Shown one piece after another: positions 51,764 through 60,861 of a DNA stretch of 64,000 nt. The position numbers and the translations under genes are program-made. The notes below the pieces were generated by a model. The model was not told the origin of the DNA and did no database searches. It was given only the letters and a program-made list of their open reading frames with translations. Every line of letters begins with the position of its first letter. Within the stretch, counting starts at the first letter, position 1. Source of the DNA: Robiginitomaculum sp. (lineage in GTDB: Bacteria > Pseudomonadota > Alphaproteobacteria > Caulobacterales > Maricaulaceae); contig JAJFFN010000025.1 in NCBI GenBank assembly GCA_021776635.1, positions 1-64,000 of the forward strand, given 5' to 3'.

Positions 51764-52969
51764 CTACCTAAACAATGATAGGAGAGATTGGGGAGCTTGA
51801 TTGGCAATTGAAAGCGCTTGCACGCCCAGTTGTTGTTGCACTTGAAGTGACTGCAATCGTGCTGACGCCTCTTCTAGATCTGCATCTACCAATGCGCCAA
51901 TTCCGACCTTCATGCTATCCATTAGGGAGCTAACGAATTCACCTTGAGTGTCGATACGTTTTTGTGCAGAACCAAAACTAGCGGCTGCATCTATGGAAGT
52001 CGTCAATAATGCATCAATAGCATTCAACGCGGAGGTGGCACCAGATTGTGTTGAAACATCCAGGCTAGTGAGAGCGGCTAAACCACCACCAATAGTACCA
52101 CCGGTAAAGCTGGTTGTTGCTGACGTCGCAGTAGAACCAGTATCATTATTGATTGTTAATACTGTGTTTGTCGCGGCTGGATCAGAGACCTGCGTGATAT
52201 CAACTGTAAAACCTGCATTAATATTCGTGTTGGCTTCAATGGCAGTTTTAAGACCGGTTGCGACATCATTTAATGTCTCATTGGCTTTGGCAACATATGT
52301 AATGTTTTCGCTCGCCAATGTGACAGTGAACGTATCACCAGTAGAGATAGCACCGGCAGTGAATGTAGCCGTAACGGAAGCAGCGTCTGCTACAGTACCG
52401 CCTGAGATAGCGGCAAAGCCTGTATTGCCTGATGTAATAGCTACCGTACCAGCCGTTTCCGCTGATGTTTCAAGGCTTACGCGTGAAACATTGATATTGC
52501 TTGCTGAAACACTACCGTCAGATGCGCGGTCAAGAGAGGCTAAAACATCTATAGAACCACTCCCTGCGATTAGGTTTTGGCCGTTAAATTGAGCCGCACC
52601 AACAATTGTGTCAATTTGGCTTTTTAAAGCCGCAACGTCGGTTTGAATTTTAGTGCGGTCAACATTGTCTTCTTGCGCAGAGACAATAAGCCCTTTCATT
52701 TCGGTTAAAATATCAACGACTTGCTCAGAAGCTGCTCGTGCGACCCCAACAGTTGCTGAGCCTAGGTTGAGAGTGTCTGAAATTTTGTCAAACGAAGAAA
52801 CATCTGCACTCATAACTGTAGAGATAGCAAATACTGCTGCGTTGTCTTTCGCGTTTGAAACTTTTTTACCTGTAGAAATTTCGCTTTGTACTTGGTTCAT
52901 ACCTTTATTGATTCCGCGAAGGGTCTCAAGGGCCACCATAGCGCTTTGGTTAGTTAAAATACTGGACAT
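51764..52969 (-). CDS. Flagellin
   Basis: 401 aa. Conserved D0/D1 ends: LTNQSAMVALETLRGINKGM, EISTGKKVSNAKDNAAVFAI and, at the C-terminus, DADLEEASARLQSLQVQQQL with ALSIANQAPQSLLSLFR. The central Thr/Ala/Gly-rich region (roughly residues 160-310) is a beta-rich variable surface domain. Single flagellin gene in the window. Regulated by flaF/flbT by analogy. The 5' leader has a hairpin. Confidence 0.95.
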   Translation of the reverse strand: MSSILTNQSAMVALETLRGINKGMNQVQSEISTGKKVSNAKDNAAVFAISTVMSADVSSFDKISDTLNLGSATVGVARAASEQVVDILTEMKGLIVSAQEDNVDRTKIQTDVAALKSQIDTIVGAAQFNGQNLIAGSGSIDVLASLDRASDGSVSASNINVSRVSLETSAETAGTVAITSGNTGFAAISGGTVADAASVTATFTAGAISTGDTFTVTLASENITYVAKANETLNDVATGLKTAIEANTNINAGFTVDITQVSDPAATNTVLTINNDTGSTATSATTSFTGGTIGGGLAALTSLDVSTQSGATSALNAIDALLTTSIDAAASFGSAQKRIDTQGEFVSSLMDSMKVGIGALVDADLEEASARLQSLQVQQQLGVQALSIANQAPQSLLSLFR

Positions 52970-52989
52970 AGGTTTTTCCTAATATTGTA

Positions 52990-53006
52990 CCTACAATTGA
53001 TGTAGG
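52990..53006 (-). promoter_or_regulatory. Hairpin in the flagellin 5' leader
   Basis: CCTACA-ATTGA-TGTAGG lies about 20 bases before the flagellin start and would form a small stem-loop in the mRNA. FlbT in Caulobacter acts on the flagellin leader, so this is a candidate target. No sigma54 -24/-12 motif was found in 53007-53181. Confidence 0.4.
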
Positions 53007-53181
53007 GGATTGAAGAACACCTTCCCCACCATTGGAAAAGGTATGAAACAATGTTTCTTGTAAATTGTTTCCCTATGTCGTCCTGACATTAATTGTAATA
53101 AACAAAAAACCATCCTAGGTTGAATAACTTATTACACTAAAAGGCTAATTTATTATTAAGAGTGATGGAAAATTTAGAAAG

Positions 53182-53580
53182 TTAGAATTTTTTTTCATTT
53201 TCTGAAGCGTCTTCTAGAAAAGTTAGCGATCGTCCTTTTTGACCATACACACCGACTTGTGTATGTGTATTACGCAACCGATATATCCTTTGGTTTGCAG
53301 ACTTAATACCGTTGGTTACAGCGAGTAACAATTTACTGTATTGCGCGCCGAGGGCATTAAGAGCCATGAGTTGATTTTGAAGTTTGGCTTTGCCTTGATG
53401 GAAATTTTCACTCTTTGCAAACTCTTTTAAAGTGGAGAACAATGTACCAATTTTTTCAGTTTTTAAATCGGATGATTGTTTGATTTTCAAGTAGTCTCCA
53501 GCACGGATTTGTTTTATGTCCGCCTTCAATAATATTATGAGTTCTGATATAATACGGTTACAGTTGACCAAGCTCGTCAT
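53182..53580 (-). CDS. FlgN-like flagellar chaperone (tentative)
   Basis: 132 aa from the ATG at 53580. All-helical: NCNRIISELIILLKADIKQI, IKQSSDLKTEKIGTLFSTLK, LMALNALGAQYSKLLLAVTN. Length and helical layout fit FlgN/FliT-type hook-filament junction chaperones, but identity is not proven. It overlaps the rod-binding gene upstream by 23 bases and lies upstream of the flagellin gene region. Confidence 0.5.
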   Translation of the reverse strand: MTSLVNCNRIISELIILLKADIKQIRAGDYLKIKQSSDLKTEKIGTLFSTLKEFAKSENFHQGKAKLQNQLMALNALGAQYSKLLLAVTNGIKSANQRIYRLRNTHTQVGVYGQKGRSLTFLEDASENEKKF

Positions 53581-53899
53581 TGGATCCCCTTTTATTTTGA
53601 ATGTGTGTGTAAATGCTCTTAGCGATACCAAAGCCGCCGTTCTCTGATATCTTTTCAGCTAGTGCCTCTAGGTAAAATTGACTGAAGCTTTGCAAGTCTT
53701 CACCGCCGCTACTGGTCAGGGCGTCCGCTAGGCCGCTATATTGTAGCATTTGTGCAATAAAAGCCGCCTCAAATTCTTTGGCGCTTTTTTGGGCGCTTTT
53801 TTGGTCGCTTGCTTGCAAGCTCACCTGATTTTCGTTACGGGTGGTGTCCGTAGGGTTACCGTCTTTAAGTAGCGGCGAGTATTCGACTGAATAGTTCAT
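53558..53899 (-). CDS. FlgJ-like rod-binding protein
   Basis: 113 aa from the ATG at 53899. SAKEFEAAFIAQMLQYSGLA, then SFSQFYLEALAEKISENGGF and GIAKSIY correspond to the FlgJ N-terminal rod-binding domain. The muramidase domain of enterobacterial FlgJ is absent, as usual in alphaproteobacteria. It helps cap or assemble the rod. The start at 54079 is antisense to fliK and not used. Confidence 0.8.
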   Translation of the reverse strand: MNYSVEYSPLLKDGNPTDTTRNENQVSLQASDQKSAQKSAKEFEAAFIAQMLQYSGLADALTSSGGEDLQSFSQFYLEALAEKISENGGFGIAKSIYTHIQNKRGSNDELGQL

Positions 53900-53922
53900 A
53901 GATGCATATAAATAAATACACG

Positions 53923-53937
53923 TTAACGTAGAGTTAA
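53923..53937. promoter_or_regulatory. Perfect CtrA-type box between flgJ-like and fliK
   Basis: TTAA-CGTAGAG-TTAA is an exact TTAA-N7-TTAA match lying 24 bases from the flgJ-like start and 24 bases from the fliK start, in a divergent gap where CtrA control of both flagellar operons is plausible. Confidence 0.6.
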
Positions 53938-53960
53938 GTATGTTTCTATAATTTAGTGTT

Positions 53961-55319
53961 ATGAATTTGCTTTCCAAAGATTTAAATGAGCTCTTTAACG
54001 GTGTAGAGATACTTAAGCCGCAAAATGAAGAGCAACCCGATGTAGAAATATCTGATGAGGATAAGAGTGAATTTGCCAATACTTTGGCACAAGTTAATAA
54101 AATTAAAGATCAGCCAATCCGAAACATTGCTTTAGCAAACAGTCCTAAAGCTAAAGATTTCACACCAGAAGACGAAACAGATTTGTTAAATGTAGGTACG
54201 AATATTTTTGCGCCTGGCCAAATTGAAAATGATATTGGCATCTTACAATCAACGCCTATAGCCTCAGCAACGCCTATGGCTTCAGCAACGCCTATGGCCT
54301 CAGCTAAGGATGATAAGAGTGTGCTGGACTTGAAATTGCAGCCAGATAACAATCAAAGCTTGCTTGCAAAAACAGAAACATCAGTTGAGCAAAATAAAGC
54401 AACACGTGATAAACTCGTTTCTCGTATTTCTATCAAAAGTTCAAATTTCTATGTGACAGAGACACAACTGGCATTACCAGAAGAGGGTGTTTCGCAAAAG
54501 AAAAAACTTGTCGGTGAAGTAAAAGACAATTCTTTAGTGACCTTTAAAAACTTACCTGAATACTCAAATCTTAATAATGTTGGAAATACGAATGCGCACT
54601 CTTTATTTCCTGCTCGTAGCGTAACTGGCGCAAATACAACAATGAGTACACAAAATATTTTTACAGCGCCTGATGGGATTACAAAAGTAGAACCAGGGAC
54701 GCAAACTTCTGTGCAAATACCGAACCAGGTACAAACGGAAATAAATGCTCTGACACATACGCAAACACATGCGCCAACACATACGCAAACACATGCGCCA
54801 ACAAGCACGTTGCTCACGCAAATTCGTGAACCAATAATTGAACATATGCGAACAATAATTGATACATCGCCAGAGCAAATTGGTAATAAGCCAAAAGATA
54901 TTATTGTGCAATTGTCACCAGCTGAGCTTGGTAGGGTTCAAATACGTTTTAGCTTTGATGTTGGTGAGCGCTTGGTCACACAAATCGTTGCAGAAAATTC
55001 CGAAACCATGGCGGTTTTGCGTCAAAAATCAGGGCTATTGTTGGGGCAACTTAGGAACAGTGGTTTTGAAAATGTAGATTTAAATTTTGTTACTTCTGGC
55101 GCTGATGATAATTCAGAAAGTTTTTTAGGAAAGCATGCAGGGAATGGCCGCAGCGCACAGTTGTTCCAAGAACATAAAGGGCAAACAGGCCTACATTATT
55201 GGGAAGGTGATTCCGACCCTGCGCTAAATGAAAACCAAAAATTGGATGCGCGCAATATTGTTACCCCTGTACTCAATTTAACCAGCTTAGGATCAGAGCA
55301 AATCGACATTATCTTATAG
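53961..55319 (+). CDS. fliK: FliK hook-length control protein
   Basis: 452 aa. The C-terminal ~120 residues (IIVQLSPAELGRVQIRFSFD, TMAVLRQKSGLLLGQLRNSG) are the conserved Flg_hook substrate-switch domain. The N-terminal half is a low-complexity ruler with tandem repeats: an 18-base unit three times (54251-54304, TPMASA) and a 24-base unit twice (54753-54800, THTQTHAP). It meters hook length and triggers the FlhB switch. Start ATG 53961. Confidence 0.92.
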   Translation: MNLLSKDLNELFNGVEILKPQNEEQPDVEISDEDKSEFANTLAQVNKIKDQPIRNIALANSPKAKDFTPEDETDLLNVGTNIFAPGQIENDIGILQSTPIASATPMASATPMASAKDDKSVLDLKLQPDNNQSLLAKTETSVEQNKATRDKLVSRISIKSSNFYVTETQLALPEEGVSQKKKLVGEVKDNSLVTFKNLPEYSNLNNVGNTNAHSLFPARSVTGANTTMSTQNIFTAPDGITKVEPGTQTSVQIPNQVQTEINALTHTQTHAPTHTQTHAPTSTLLTQIREPIIEHMRTIIDTSPEQIGNKPKDIIVQLSPAELGRVQIRFSFDVGERLVTQIVAENSETMAVLRQKSGLLLGQLRNSGFENVDLNFVTSGADDNSESFLGKHAGNGRSAQLFQEHKGQTGLHYWEGDSDPALNENQKLDARNIVTPVLNLTSLGSEQIDIIL

Positions 55320-55328
55320 GAGATAAGA

Positions 55329-55697
55329 ATGAATATAAAAGAAACAATTAGCTTGCTGCAAAGCCAGCCTATTCAAAAATCAACTGATAAGCCGCAAATT
55401 AGCAATGAAGAAGACGAGGGGGATACACCTAGCGTTAACCAGCAAAGTACTGGGGAAGAGTTTTCAACATTTCTCACATTGCTGACAGCGCAAATTCAAA
55501 ATCAAGACCCTCTCGCACCTCTTGATTCGACGCAATTTGTTGAACAATTAGCAACCTTTACAAACCTTGAGCTGCAAGCAAAAGGCAATCAATCTTTGGA
55601 TCTAATTGCGGCTCTTCTTGTTCGACAAATAGAACTGCTATCGCCGCCCGAAGAGGGTTCACAAAATAGCGCTAGTGCGTTTGATACAACAAGCTAA
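55329..55697 (+). CDS. flgD: FlgD hook-scaffolding protein (short)
   Basis: 122 aa. FSTFLTLLTAQIQNQDPLAP then LDSTQFVEQLATFTNLE is the conserved FlgD N-terminus. The FlgD Ig/tudor C-terminal domains of longer homologs are absent, so this is a minimal version ending in a disordered tail. Nine bases after fliK in the same operon. Confidence 0.88.
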   Translation: MNIKETISLLQSQPIQKSTDKPQISNEEDEGDTPSVNQQSTGEEFSTFLTLLTAQIQNQDPLAPLDSTQFVEQLATFTNLELQAKGNQSLDLIAALLVRQIELLSPPEEGSQNSASAFDTTS

Positions 55698-55737
55698 AGC
55701 ACCGAGATTGACTGCTCTTCTAAGGATTGGCCAATGT

Positions 55738-56313
55738 TTATTGGTCTTGCCTAGCTAGATCAAGAATCAAAACGTTTTCCACCCCATCCGTTATAATGCT
55801 TTGGCTCGCTAAGAGGAGGGCGGCTTGTAATTTCTCATAGGTATCCGCACTCGTTAAGTCGTGAGAAAATACACCAGAATGAGACAAAGCCAACAACTCA
55901 CGCATGATAGAATCGCGTAGTTTCGGCTCAAGCGTATAAGTATTAGCTGGTGCATCAGGCCCAAGTTCCAGATTTAAATTAAGCAATACAAGTGAGTTAA
56001 TATTTCCGTCTTCCATAACTGGCACAACAAATTGGCGTTTGAACTTTATATAAGTTGGCGCGTTCGAGCCATTGTCATTTTTGGCACTTCCGTGACTGTC
56101 TTTGCTTTTTTTCTTGCTCTTTTTATGGTTCTTATCTTTCTTTTTGTGGGCCGAAGCATTTTTATCGCCGTGGCTGTCGGGCTTATCCTTTGGTGTATGC
56201 GTGTCGGGGTTGGTGGCTGTTTCCATTTGTCGATTACGTAAAAAATCAGCACTAACGCCGCCTAAAATAACAACAATTATTAATGTGAGTGGAAAGAGAA
56301 TATTTTTCATCAT
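55738..56313 (-). CDS. fliL: FliL basal-body-associated protein
   Basis: 191 aa. One N-terminal membrane helix (ILFPLTLIIVVILGGVSADF), a very basic linker of Lys and His (about residues 45-75) and a periplasmic domain (FVVPVMEDGNINSLVLLNLN, LDLARQD) of the FliL type. It stabilises the stator. The lysine/histidine-rich linker is longer than usual. It converges with flgD. Confidence 0.8.
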   Translation of the reverse strand: MMKNILFPLTLIIVVILGGVSADFLRNRQMETATNPDTHTPKDKPDSHGDKNASAHKKKDKNHKKSKKKSKDSHGSAKNDNGSNAPTYIKFKRQFVVPVMEDGNINSLVLLNLNLELGPDAPANTYTLEPKLRDSIMRELLALSHSGVFSHDLTSADTYEKLQAALLLASQSIITDGVENVLILDLARQDQ

Positions 56314-56321
56314 TATGACCT

Positions 56322-57062
56322 CTAAAACGGAATAATTTTTCGGATGACTTTACGACCTATTTTTTCTTGTGTCGCGGTTGTTACTTGCCCGCGCCCGCCG
56401 TAGAAAATTTTTGCCTCGGCAATTTTATCGTAAGTAATGGTGTTGAGCCGTGAAATGTCGGCAATGCGTATAATACCTGTTACTTGTAGGTACCGTACTT
56501 CATTGTTGACCATAATTTCTTGTCGTCCCGTTAAGCCAAGATAACCATTTGGTAGCACGCTACTGACTTGCGCGGCTAACCGCAAAGTGAGTTTTTCTTT
56601 GCGTGAAATATTGCCAGTACCAGATAAATCATCTGTTGCGCTCATATCGACGGCGGGTTTAAGGCTGGCACCTGCGGGGAGGATTTTAGCAACCAATTCC
56701 GGTAAGCCAAAAAAAGACCCAACCTCAAGATTTTTTTTGCTACTTTGTTGTGTCGTGACAGAATTTTGCAATTGTGCTTCTTCATCGATTTCTATGACGA
56801 CCGTCAAAATATCGCCAAGCTTGCTTGCCCGTCTATCCCCAAACAAGGAACGTGGTGATGAACTCCAGAGCGAAGTTGATTGTGTGTCTTGCATGTTTAT
56901 ACTGTTGGTGTTTGAAATTGCAGCAGGATAGGCCTGCGTGATTTCATCAGTTTGCCAGTTGCTCGGCAATGCTTTTGGTGGTGCGAGGGGTTTATTTGAA
57001 GCACAAGCACATAGAGATAATGCCAAAGCGGCTAGGGTGGCCAGAGATATTTTATGCAACAC
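56322..57062 (-). CDS. flgH: FlgH L-ring lipoprotein
   Basis: 246 aa. Lipobox LCAC places the lipid on Cys20. SLFGDRRASKLGDILTVVIE and the rest match FlgH; the C-terminal YDKIAEAKIFYGGRGQVTTA is the usual ending region. Outer-membrane L-ring. Its start overlaps the flgA stop by one base. Confidence 0.93.
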   Translation of the reverse strand: MLHKISLATLAALALSLCACASNKPLAPPKALPSNWQTDEITQAYPAAISNTNSINMQDTQSTSLWSSSPRSLFGDRRASKLGDILTVVIEIDEEAQLQNSVTTQQSSKKNLEVGSFFGLPELVAKILPAGASLKPAVDMSATDDLSGTGNISRKEKLTLRLAAQVSSVLPNGYLGLTGRQEIMVNNEVRYLQVTGIIRIADISRLNTITYDKIAEAKIFYGGRGQVTTATQEKIGRKVIRKIIPF

Positions 57063-57481
57063 TATCTGACCTCCACAGTGTCTATGCCAGTGACCGTAGC
57101 GGATATTTTTTTACGTGAGCTTAAATTCATCACCGATATTAAATCGCCCTTCGTACCAGTTTCGAGGGCTTTGCCCTTAGCCGTTAAGCGCAATGTTCCA
57201 GAGGAATAAACCATGTTGATCTGAGCATTTCGTTTGATCAATGTTGGTGCGCTTAAATAGCTTAGATCTATGACACGACCGGCATAGATTGTCCGGTTCA
57301 GCTCAAGTCCGACAAAATTTTTGCGTAAATCAACAAGGCTTTCCCCATCGTTTTTCTGTAACGATATGTGACTGTCATTCAAAACTGTACCGCGCCGCAA
57401 AGTCATGGTTGCGGTTGCCTCCCCTGCCTCTGCGGATAGGGGAATGAATAAGAGCATAACTAAGACATAGGCCTTCATCAT
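57062..57481 (-). CDS. flgA: FlgA P-ring chaperone (short, SAF domain)
   Basis: 139 aa with a signal peptide (MMKAYVLVMLLFIPLSAEAG). The rest is the SAF/ChapFlgA domain (RTIYAGRVIDLSYLSAPTLI, RNAQINMVYSSGTLRLTAKG KAL). Homologs often have an extra N-terminal domain, missing here. It chaperones P-ring assembly. Coupled to flgH. Confidence 0.88.
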   Translation of the reverse strand: MMKAYVLVMLLFIPLSAEAGEATATMTLRRGTVLNDSHISLQKNDGESLVDLRKNFVGLELNRTIYAGRVIDLSYLSAPTLIKRNAQINMVYSSGTLRLTAKGKALETGTKGDLISVMNLSSRKKISATVTGIDTVEVR

Positions 57482-57488
57482 AAATCCT

Positions 57489-58274
57489 TTATCTAATGCG
57501 TGTCGTAGCAGAGTACATTTCGTCCGCAGCGGTTATTACTTTTGCATTCAGTTCATAGCCGCGTTGGGCTTCGATGAGTTCAGATATTTCAGCAACGACA
57601 TCGACACTCGATTCCTCAAGGTAGCCTTGGCGCATAAAGCCAATACCCTCAGTACCGGGTTGCCCAGCAATGGGAATGCCTGATGCCTCCGTTTGGCGAA
57701 AAAGGTTTCCGCCCAGTGCTTCAAGGCCTTTTTCGTTGGCAAAAACCGACATGGTAATTGAGCCAATTGTCTGTCCGCCAACAACATTATCAAAAAACGC
57801 AGATACTTCGCCGTCGCGGCTGATAACAATTCGCTGTGCGTCATCTGGTATAGTGATATTGTCGGCGAGTGAAAACCCGTCGGTGGTAACCATGAGACCT
57901 TCCGCAGAGCGGTTAAATTTCCCATCTCTGGTATAGGCGCTATCCCCGCTTGGCAGAGAAATTTCAAAATATCCCCGGCCTTCAATTCCCAAATCCAAAT
58001 CACCTCCCGTTGGGCTAAGTGCACCTTGCGCTATTTCAATAGAAACGGTTGAAGGCCTGACCCCCATCCCCATCTGAATACCTGCAGGTACAATTTCGCC
58101 AGTTTGTGAGGAGAGGGCTCCGGGTGTAAGGTTTTGTTGGTATATTAAGTCGGCAAATTCCGCAGTGCGCGGCGCATATGCTGTGGTGCTCATATTGGCA
58201 ATATTATTGGCTATAACATCAACACGAATTTGTTGGGCCGCCATGCCGGTGGCTGCGATTTTTAAAGCATTCAT
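57489..58274 (-). CDS. flgG: FlgG distal rod protein
   Basis: 261 aa, the family length. QQIRVDVIANNIANMSTTAY at the N-terminus, LGIEGRGYFEISLPSGDSAY in the middle and IEAQRGYELNAKVITAADEM at the C-terminus are FlgG features. Eight bases precede flgA. Distal rod subunit that contacts the P and L rings. Confidence 0.95.
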   Translation of the reverse strand: MNALKIAATGMAAQQIRVDVIANNIANMSTTAYAPRTAEFADLIYQQNLTPGALSSQTGEIVPAGIQMGMGVRPSTVSIEIAQGALSPTGGDLDLGIEGRGYFEISLPSGDSAYTRDGKFNRSAEGLMVTTDGFSLADNITIPDDAQRIVISRDGEVSAFFDNVVGGQTIGSITMSVFANEKGLEALGGNLFRQTEASGIPIAGQPGTEGIGFMRQGYLEESSVDVVAEISELIEAQRGYELNAKVITAADEMYSATTRIR

Positions 58275-58325
58275 TGGGATCCTCCCTTTTAAAGTGTGTT
58301 CTTACATTGTGGTGTCGTTAAAGTT

Positions 58326-59072
58326 TTACGGTGGTTGTCTCATCGCACTGACGGTTTTTGCGATAAGGTCGTTATCAATATCCAATAATTTTTGCCCAGC
58401 TTCATAAGCGCGTTGAACTTCAATCATCCGAGAGATTTCAAGGATTGGGTTTACATTCGAATCTTCCAAAAAGCCTTGCACAATGGTTGCGCCGTCAACA
58501 GGCAGAACCCCTTCTTTCGATTGCCAAAGATTATTTCCTGTGCGCGAAAGGGAGGCGGTTGGCGCATTAAAAACACCTATTTTCCCGAGGGGTTCTCCGT
58601 TCGCACTCATGGTTCCGTCTTCGCCGATAGTAATTAAATCTGCACCCAAGGGGATTTGGATGGTACTGCCCGCATCATCGAGTACCAAATGCCCATCAAC
58701 CGTAATTAATGCGCCGTCGCGGTTCGTGAGAAAGTTACCAGCACGGGTTAAACGTTCACCATCAGGTGTCTCGACCAGGAAAAACCCCTCACCGTCAATA
58801 GCAAGGTCAAGTGCGCCGCCTGTACGGGCTAGACTGCCAGTACTAAAGTCAATATAGTGTCCACCAAGACGTCCAATGGCGACGCTGTTTCTTAGATAGT
58901 TGTTTTGTTCTGTTGCATTTCCTGATCTGGCTTGGGAAACAAATTCACTAAAAATTGCCGCTTCGCGGCGAAACCCTATTGTGTCAGCATTTGCTATATT
59001 ATTAGCAATCACATTCATCTCTTTCATCAAACCAGATTGGCGGGAAATGTTTATGTAATTTGCATTATCCAT
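58326..59072 (-). CDS. flgF: FlgF rod protein
   Basis: 248 aa. MKEMNVIANNIANADTIGFR, LDLAIDGEGFFLVETPDGER and MIEVQRAYEAGQKLLDIDND match FlgF. The rod motif and hook-basal-body C-terminal motif are both intact. It overlaps the upstream gene by 8 bases. Confidence 0.95.
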   Translation of the reverse strand: MDNANYINISRQSGLMKEMNVIANNIANADTIGFRREAAIFSEFVSQARSGNATEQNNYLRNSVAIGRLGGHYIDFSTGSLARTGGALDLAIDGEGFFLVETPDGERLTRAGNFLTNRDGALITVDGHLVLDDAGSTIQIPLGADLITIGEDGTMSANGEPLGKIGVFNAPTASLSRTGNNLWQSKEGVLPVDGATIVQGFLEDSNVNPILEISRMIEVQRAYEAGQKLLDIDNDLIAKTVSAMRQPP

Positions 59073-60861
59073 TTTTTGCTCCCGTGGCTGCGGGTGCCTT
59101 TGACAGCAAATAAGAACGAAAAATTTTCAAATCACTTTCAAGATGTGATTGCAAGGCCTGTTGGTCGGCCAATTTGCTTGGGCGGTGGGACTTAATGAGT
59201 ACCGGAGATAGAGCACTCAGGGTTGAAGCCAGCTTTTGGTTGTAAACAATATTAGTATTTGGATTTTTATCCAACTCGGCATGTGCCAATGACCAATATC
59301 CATTCTCCCAAGCGGCTTGCTTAAACGCAATTTGCCGTTCAACCGAATTTGGGTTTTCGTTCAGAATTTTAAGGGCTTGCTTGGGATTTTTATTATCGAG
59401 AGCTTTGCGCAAATTTAATGCCCTTAACGACGGGCTTTCCATTATTTGCTTTGGGAAATGGTAGGTTTTTGGCTTAACGTGCTGCAAAGCCAGATGCGTT
59501 AATGTCGCATCATCCAAATTCTTCCAATACGGTGTGGACAGAATGGTCGGTGCAAAGTCTGCGAGGCCTAAATCGAGACTGGCTTTGACGCCTGCTATTT
59601 GCAGGGGTTTTTCATCATCCAATTTTGCAAAGAAATTACCCTCTGCGATAAATGCATCTAGCGCCGCTAATTGAAAATTGGGATTTGGACTAGACAAGTC
59701 AATTTGCATTTCTCGGCTGATTGCGCGCACACTTTGGTCAAAATACTGACTATGAGGATCAAAACTGTCTTTGGTCAATGAAATAGCATTGGACAATTTA
59801 TGCTGCTTGGCTAAGAAATTAATTTTTTGAACTTTAGCGCGTTGGCCTGAAGGGGTTTGCGAGAACGTTTGTGTGACACTGTCCAAATCTTGCTCGTATT
59901 CAGGATATAATTCATCGGACTTACTAAGGGCTTGAATAGCCTGCGCACGGGTAAGGCCTTCACGTTCTGCCAGAGAATTTAGTATAGCAATGCCGCGATT
60001 GTGTTCATTTACATTGCCATTATTTACGGCCAGCAAAGCATCCAATAGGGTTATAGAATCGTTTTGCAAATACGGTGAGAGCGCTGGATCATAACCGTCT
60101 TTGTTCTCAATATTTGATTGAATATGATCGTAGAGCAACTGGGCTGACTTCAAGTCATTATTTTGTATGGCCTTTAAAGCAAATCTAAGCCCCATAGTTA
60201 GGCCGAGTTGTTGTGGGAGTTTATTTAAATCTACAAAATCGGCGTCCGTAAACATTTCGTAATTTTGGCTTGCGAGCTTGTACCAAATTTTTGCCGCCGC
60301 AGAGCATGATGCATTTTCTTTTAAGGTCTTCTTGTGGGCATTTGTATGTGTTGAACGCAGTACATTTACCATTGCGGTTGCCATAGCTTGTTCGGCGCTA
60401 TTAAGATGCGTGGCAATGTCCATTGCTTCTTCGCCGAAACCTATACCCAGATAAGCCTGTGTGAGGATACGAGAAATGTGCGGATCTACCTTTTCTGGTT
60501 CCGTAAACATTTGTTTCTTTAAAGCTAGAATATCTTCGTAGTTTTTTATGTGTGATTCCTGTGGAAAGGAATATAGGTTTTTTGTAGGACATTTCTGAGG
60601 GTTAACGGTTTTCACAGGACGGGCAGGCGGTTGTTCAGCCGTACGTGTGTCCGGTCGTTGTCGGCGAACCCCTACTAAATTTTGGGCAGCAGCGGCTTTG
60701 ATGAGTTTTTCTAGTCTTTGTTCTGTGTCGCTAAGTTTGCTCGATCTGGGTGTATTTGTTGATTGTGTTTGGGGCTTACTCTCGGATTGTGCAAAAGTTG
60801 GCATAGAGATTTGTAACGTGCATAAACTTAAACTGGTTATAAGAAATTTATTTAACATCAT
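59065..60861 (-). CDS. Exported helical-repeat protein between motA and flgF
   Basis: 598 aa. Signal peptide (ends near FAQ), a Pro/Gln-rich linker (to ~residue 90) and then ~500 residues of amphipathic helices with TPR/Sel1-like spacing (ALKAIQNNDLKSAQLLYDHI; QALKILNENPNSVERQIAFK). One cysteine pair region (KCPTKN, ASCSAAA). The coupled position (ATGA with motA, overlap with flgF) and export signal suggest a periplasmic motor or P/L-ring accessory protein, perhaps equivalent to MotC/MotE-like factors, but I cannot assign it. Confidence 0.6.
   Translation of the reverse strand: MMLNKFLITSLSLCTLQISMPTFAQSESKPQTQSTNTPRSSKLSDTEQRLEKLIKAAAAQNLVGVRRQRPDTRTAEQPPARPVKTVNPQKCPTKNLYSFPQESHIKNYEDILALKKQMFTEPEKVDPHISRILTQAYLGIGFGEEAMDIATHLNSAEQAMATAMVNVLRSTHTNAHKKTLKENASCSAAAKIWYKLASQNYEMFTDADFVDLNKLPQQLGLTMGLRFALKAIQNNDLKSAQLLYDHIQSNIENKDGYDPALSPYLQNDSITLLDALLAVNNGNVNEHNRGIAILNSLAEREGLTRAQAIQALSKSDELYPEYEQDLDSVTQTFSQTPSGQRAKVQKINFLAKQHKLSNAISLTKDSFDPHSQYFDQSVRAISREMQIDLSSPNPNFQLAALDAFIAEGNFFAKLDDEKPLQIAGVKASLDLGLADFAPTILSTPYWKNLDDATLTHLALQHVKPKTYHFPKQIMESPSLRALNLRKALDNKNPKQALKILNENPNSVERQIAFKQAAWENGYWSLAHAELDKNPNTNIVYNQKLASTLSALSPVLIKSHRPSKLADQQALQSHLESDLKIFRSYLLSKAPAATGAKNG

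Noticed and set aside
53007..53181. Sigma54 promoter for flagellin
   Set aside because: No GG-N10-GC type -24/-12 pair was seen on the minus strand.
54110..54911. Cys/Val- and Cys/Arg/Met-rich frames opposite fliK
   Set aside because: They are the antisense translation of the fliK tandem repeats, not genes.
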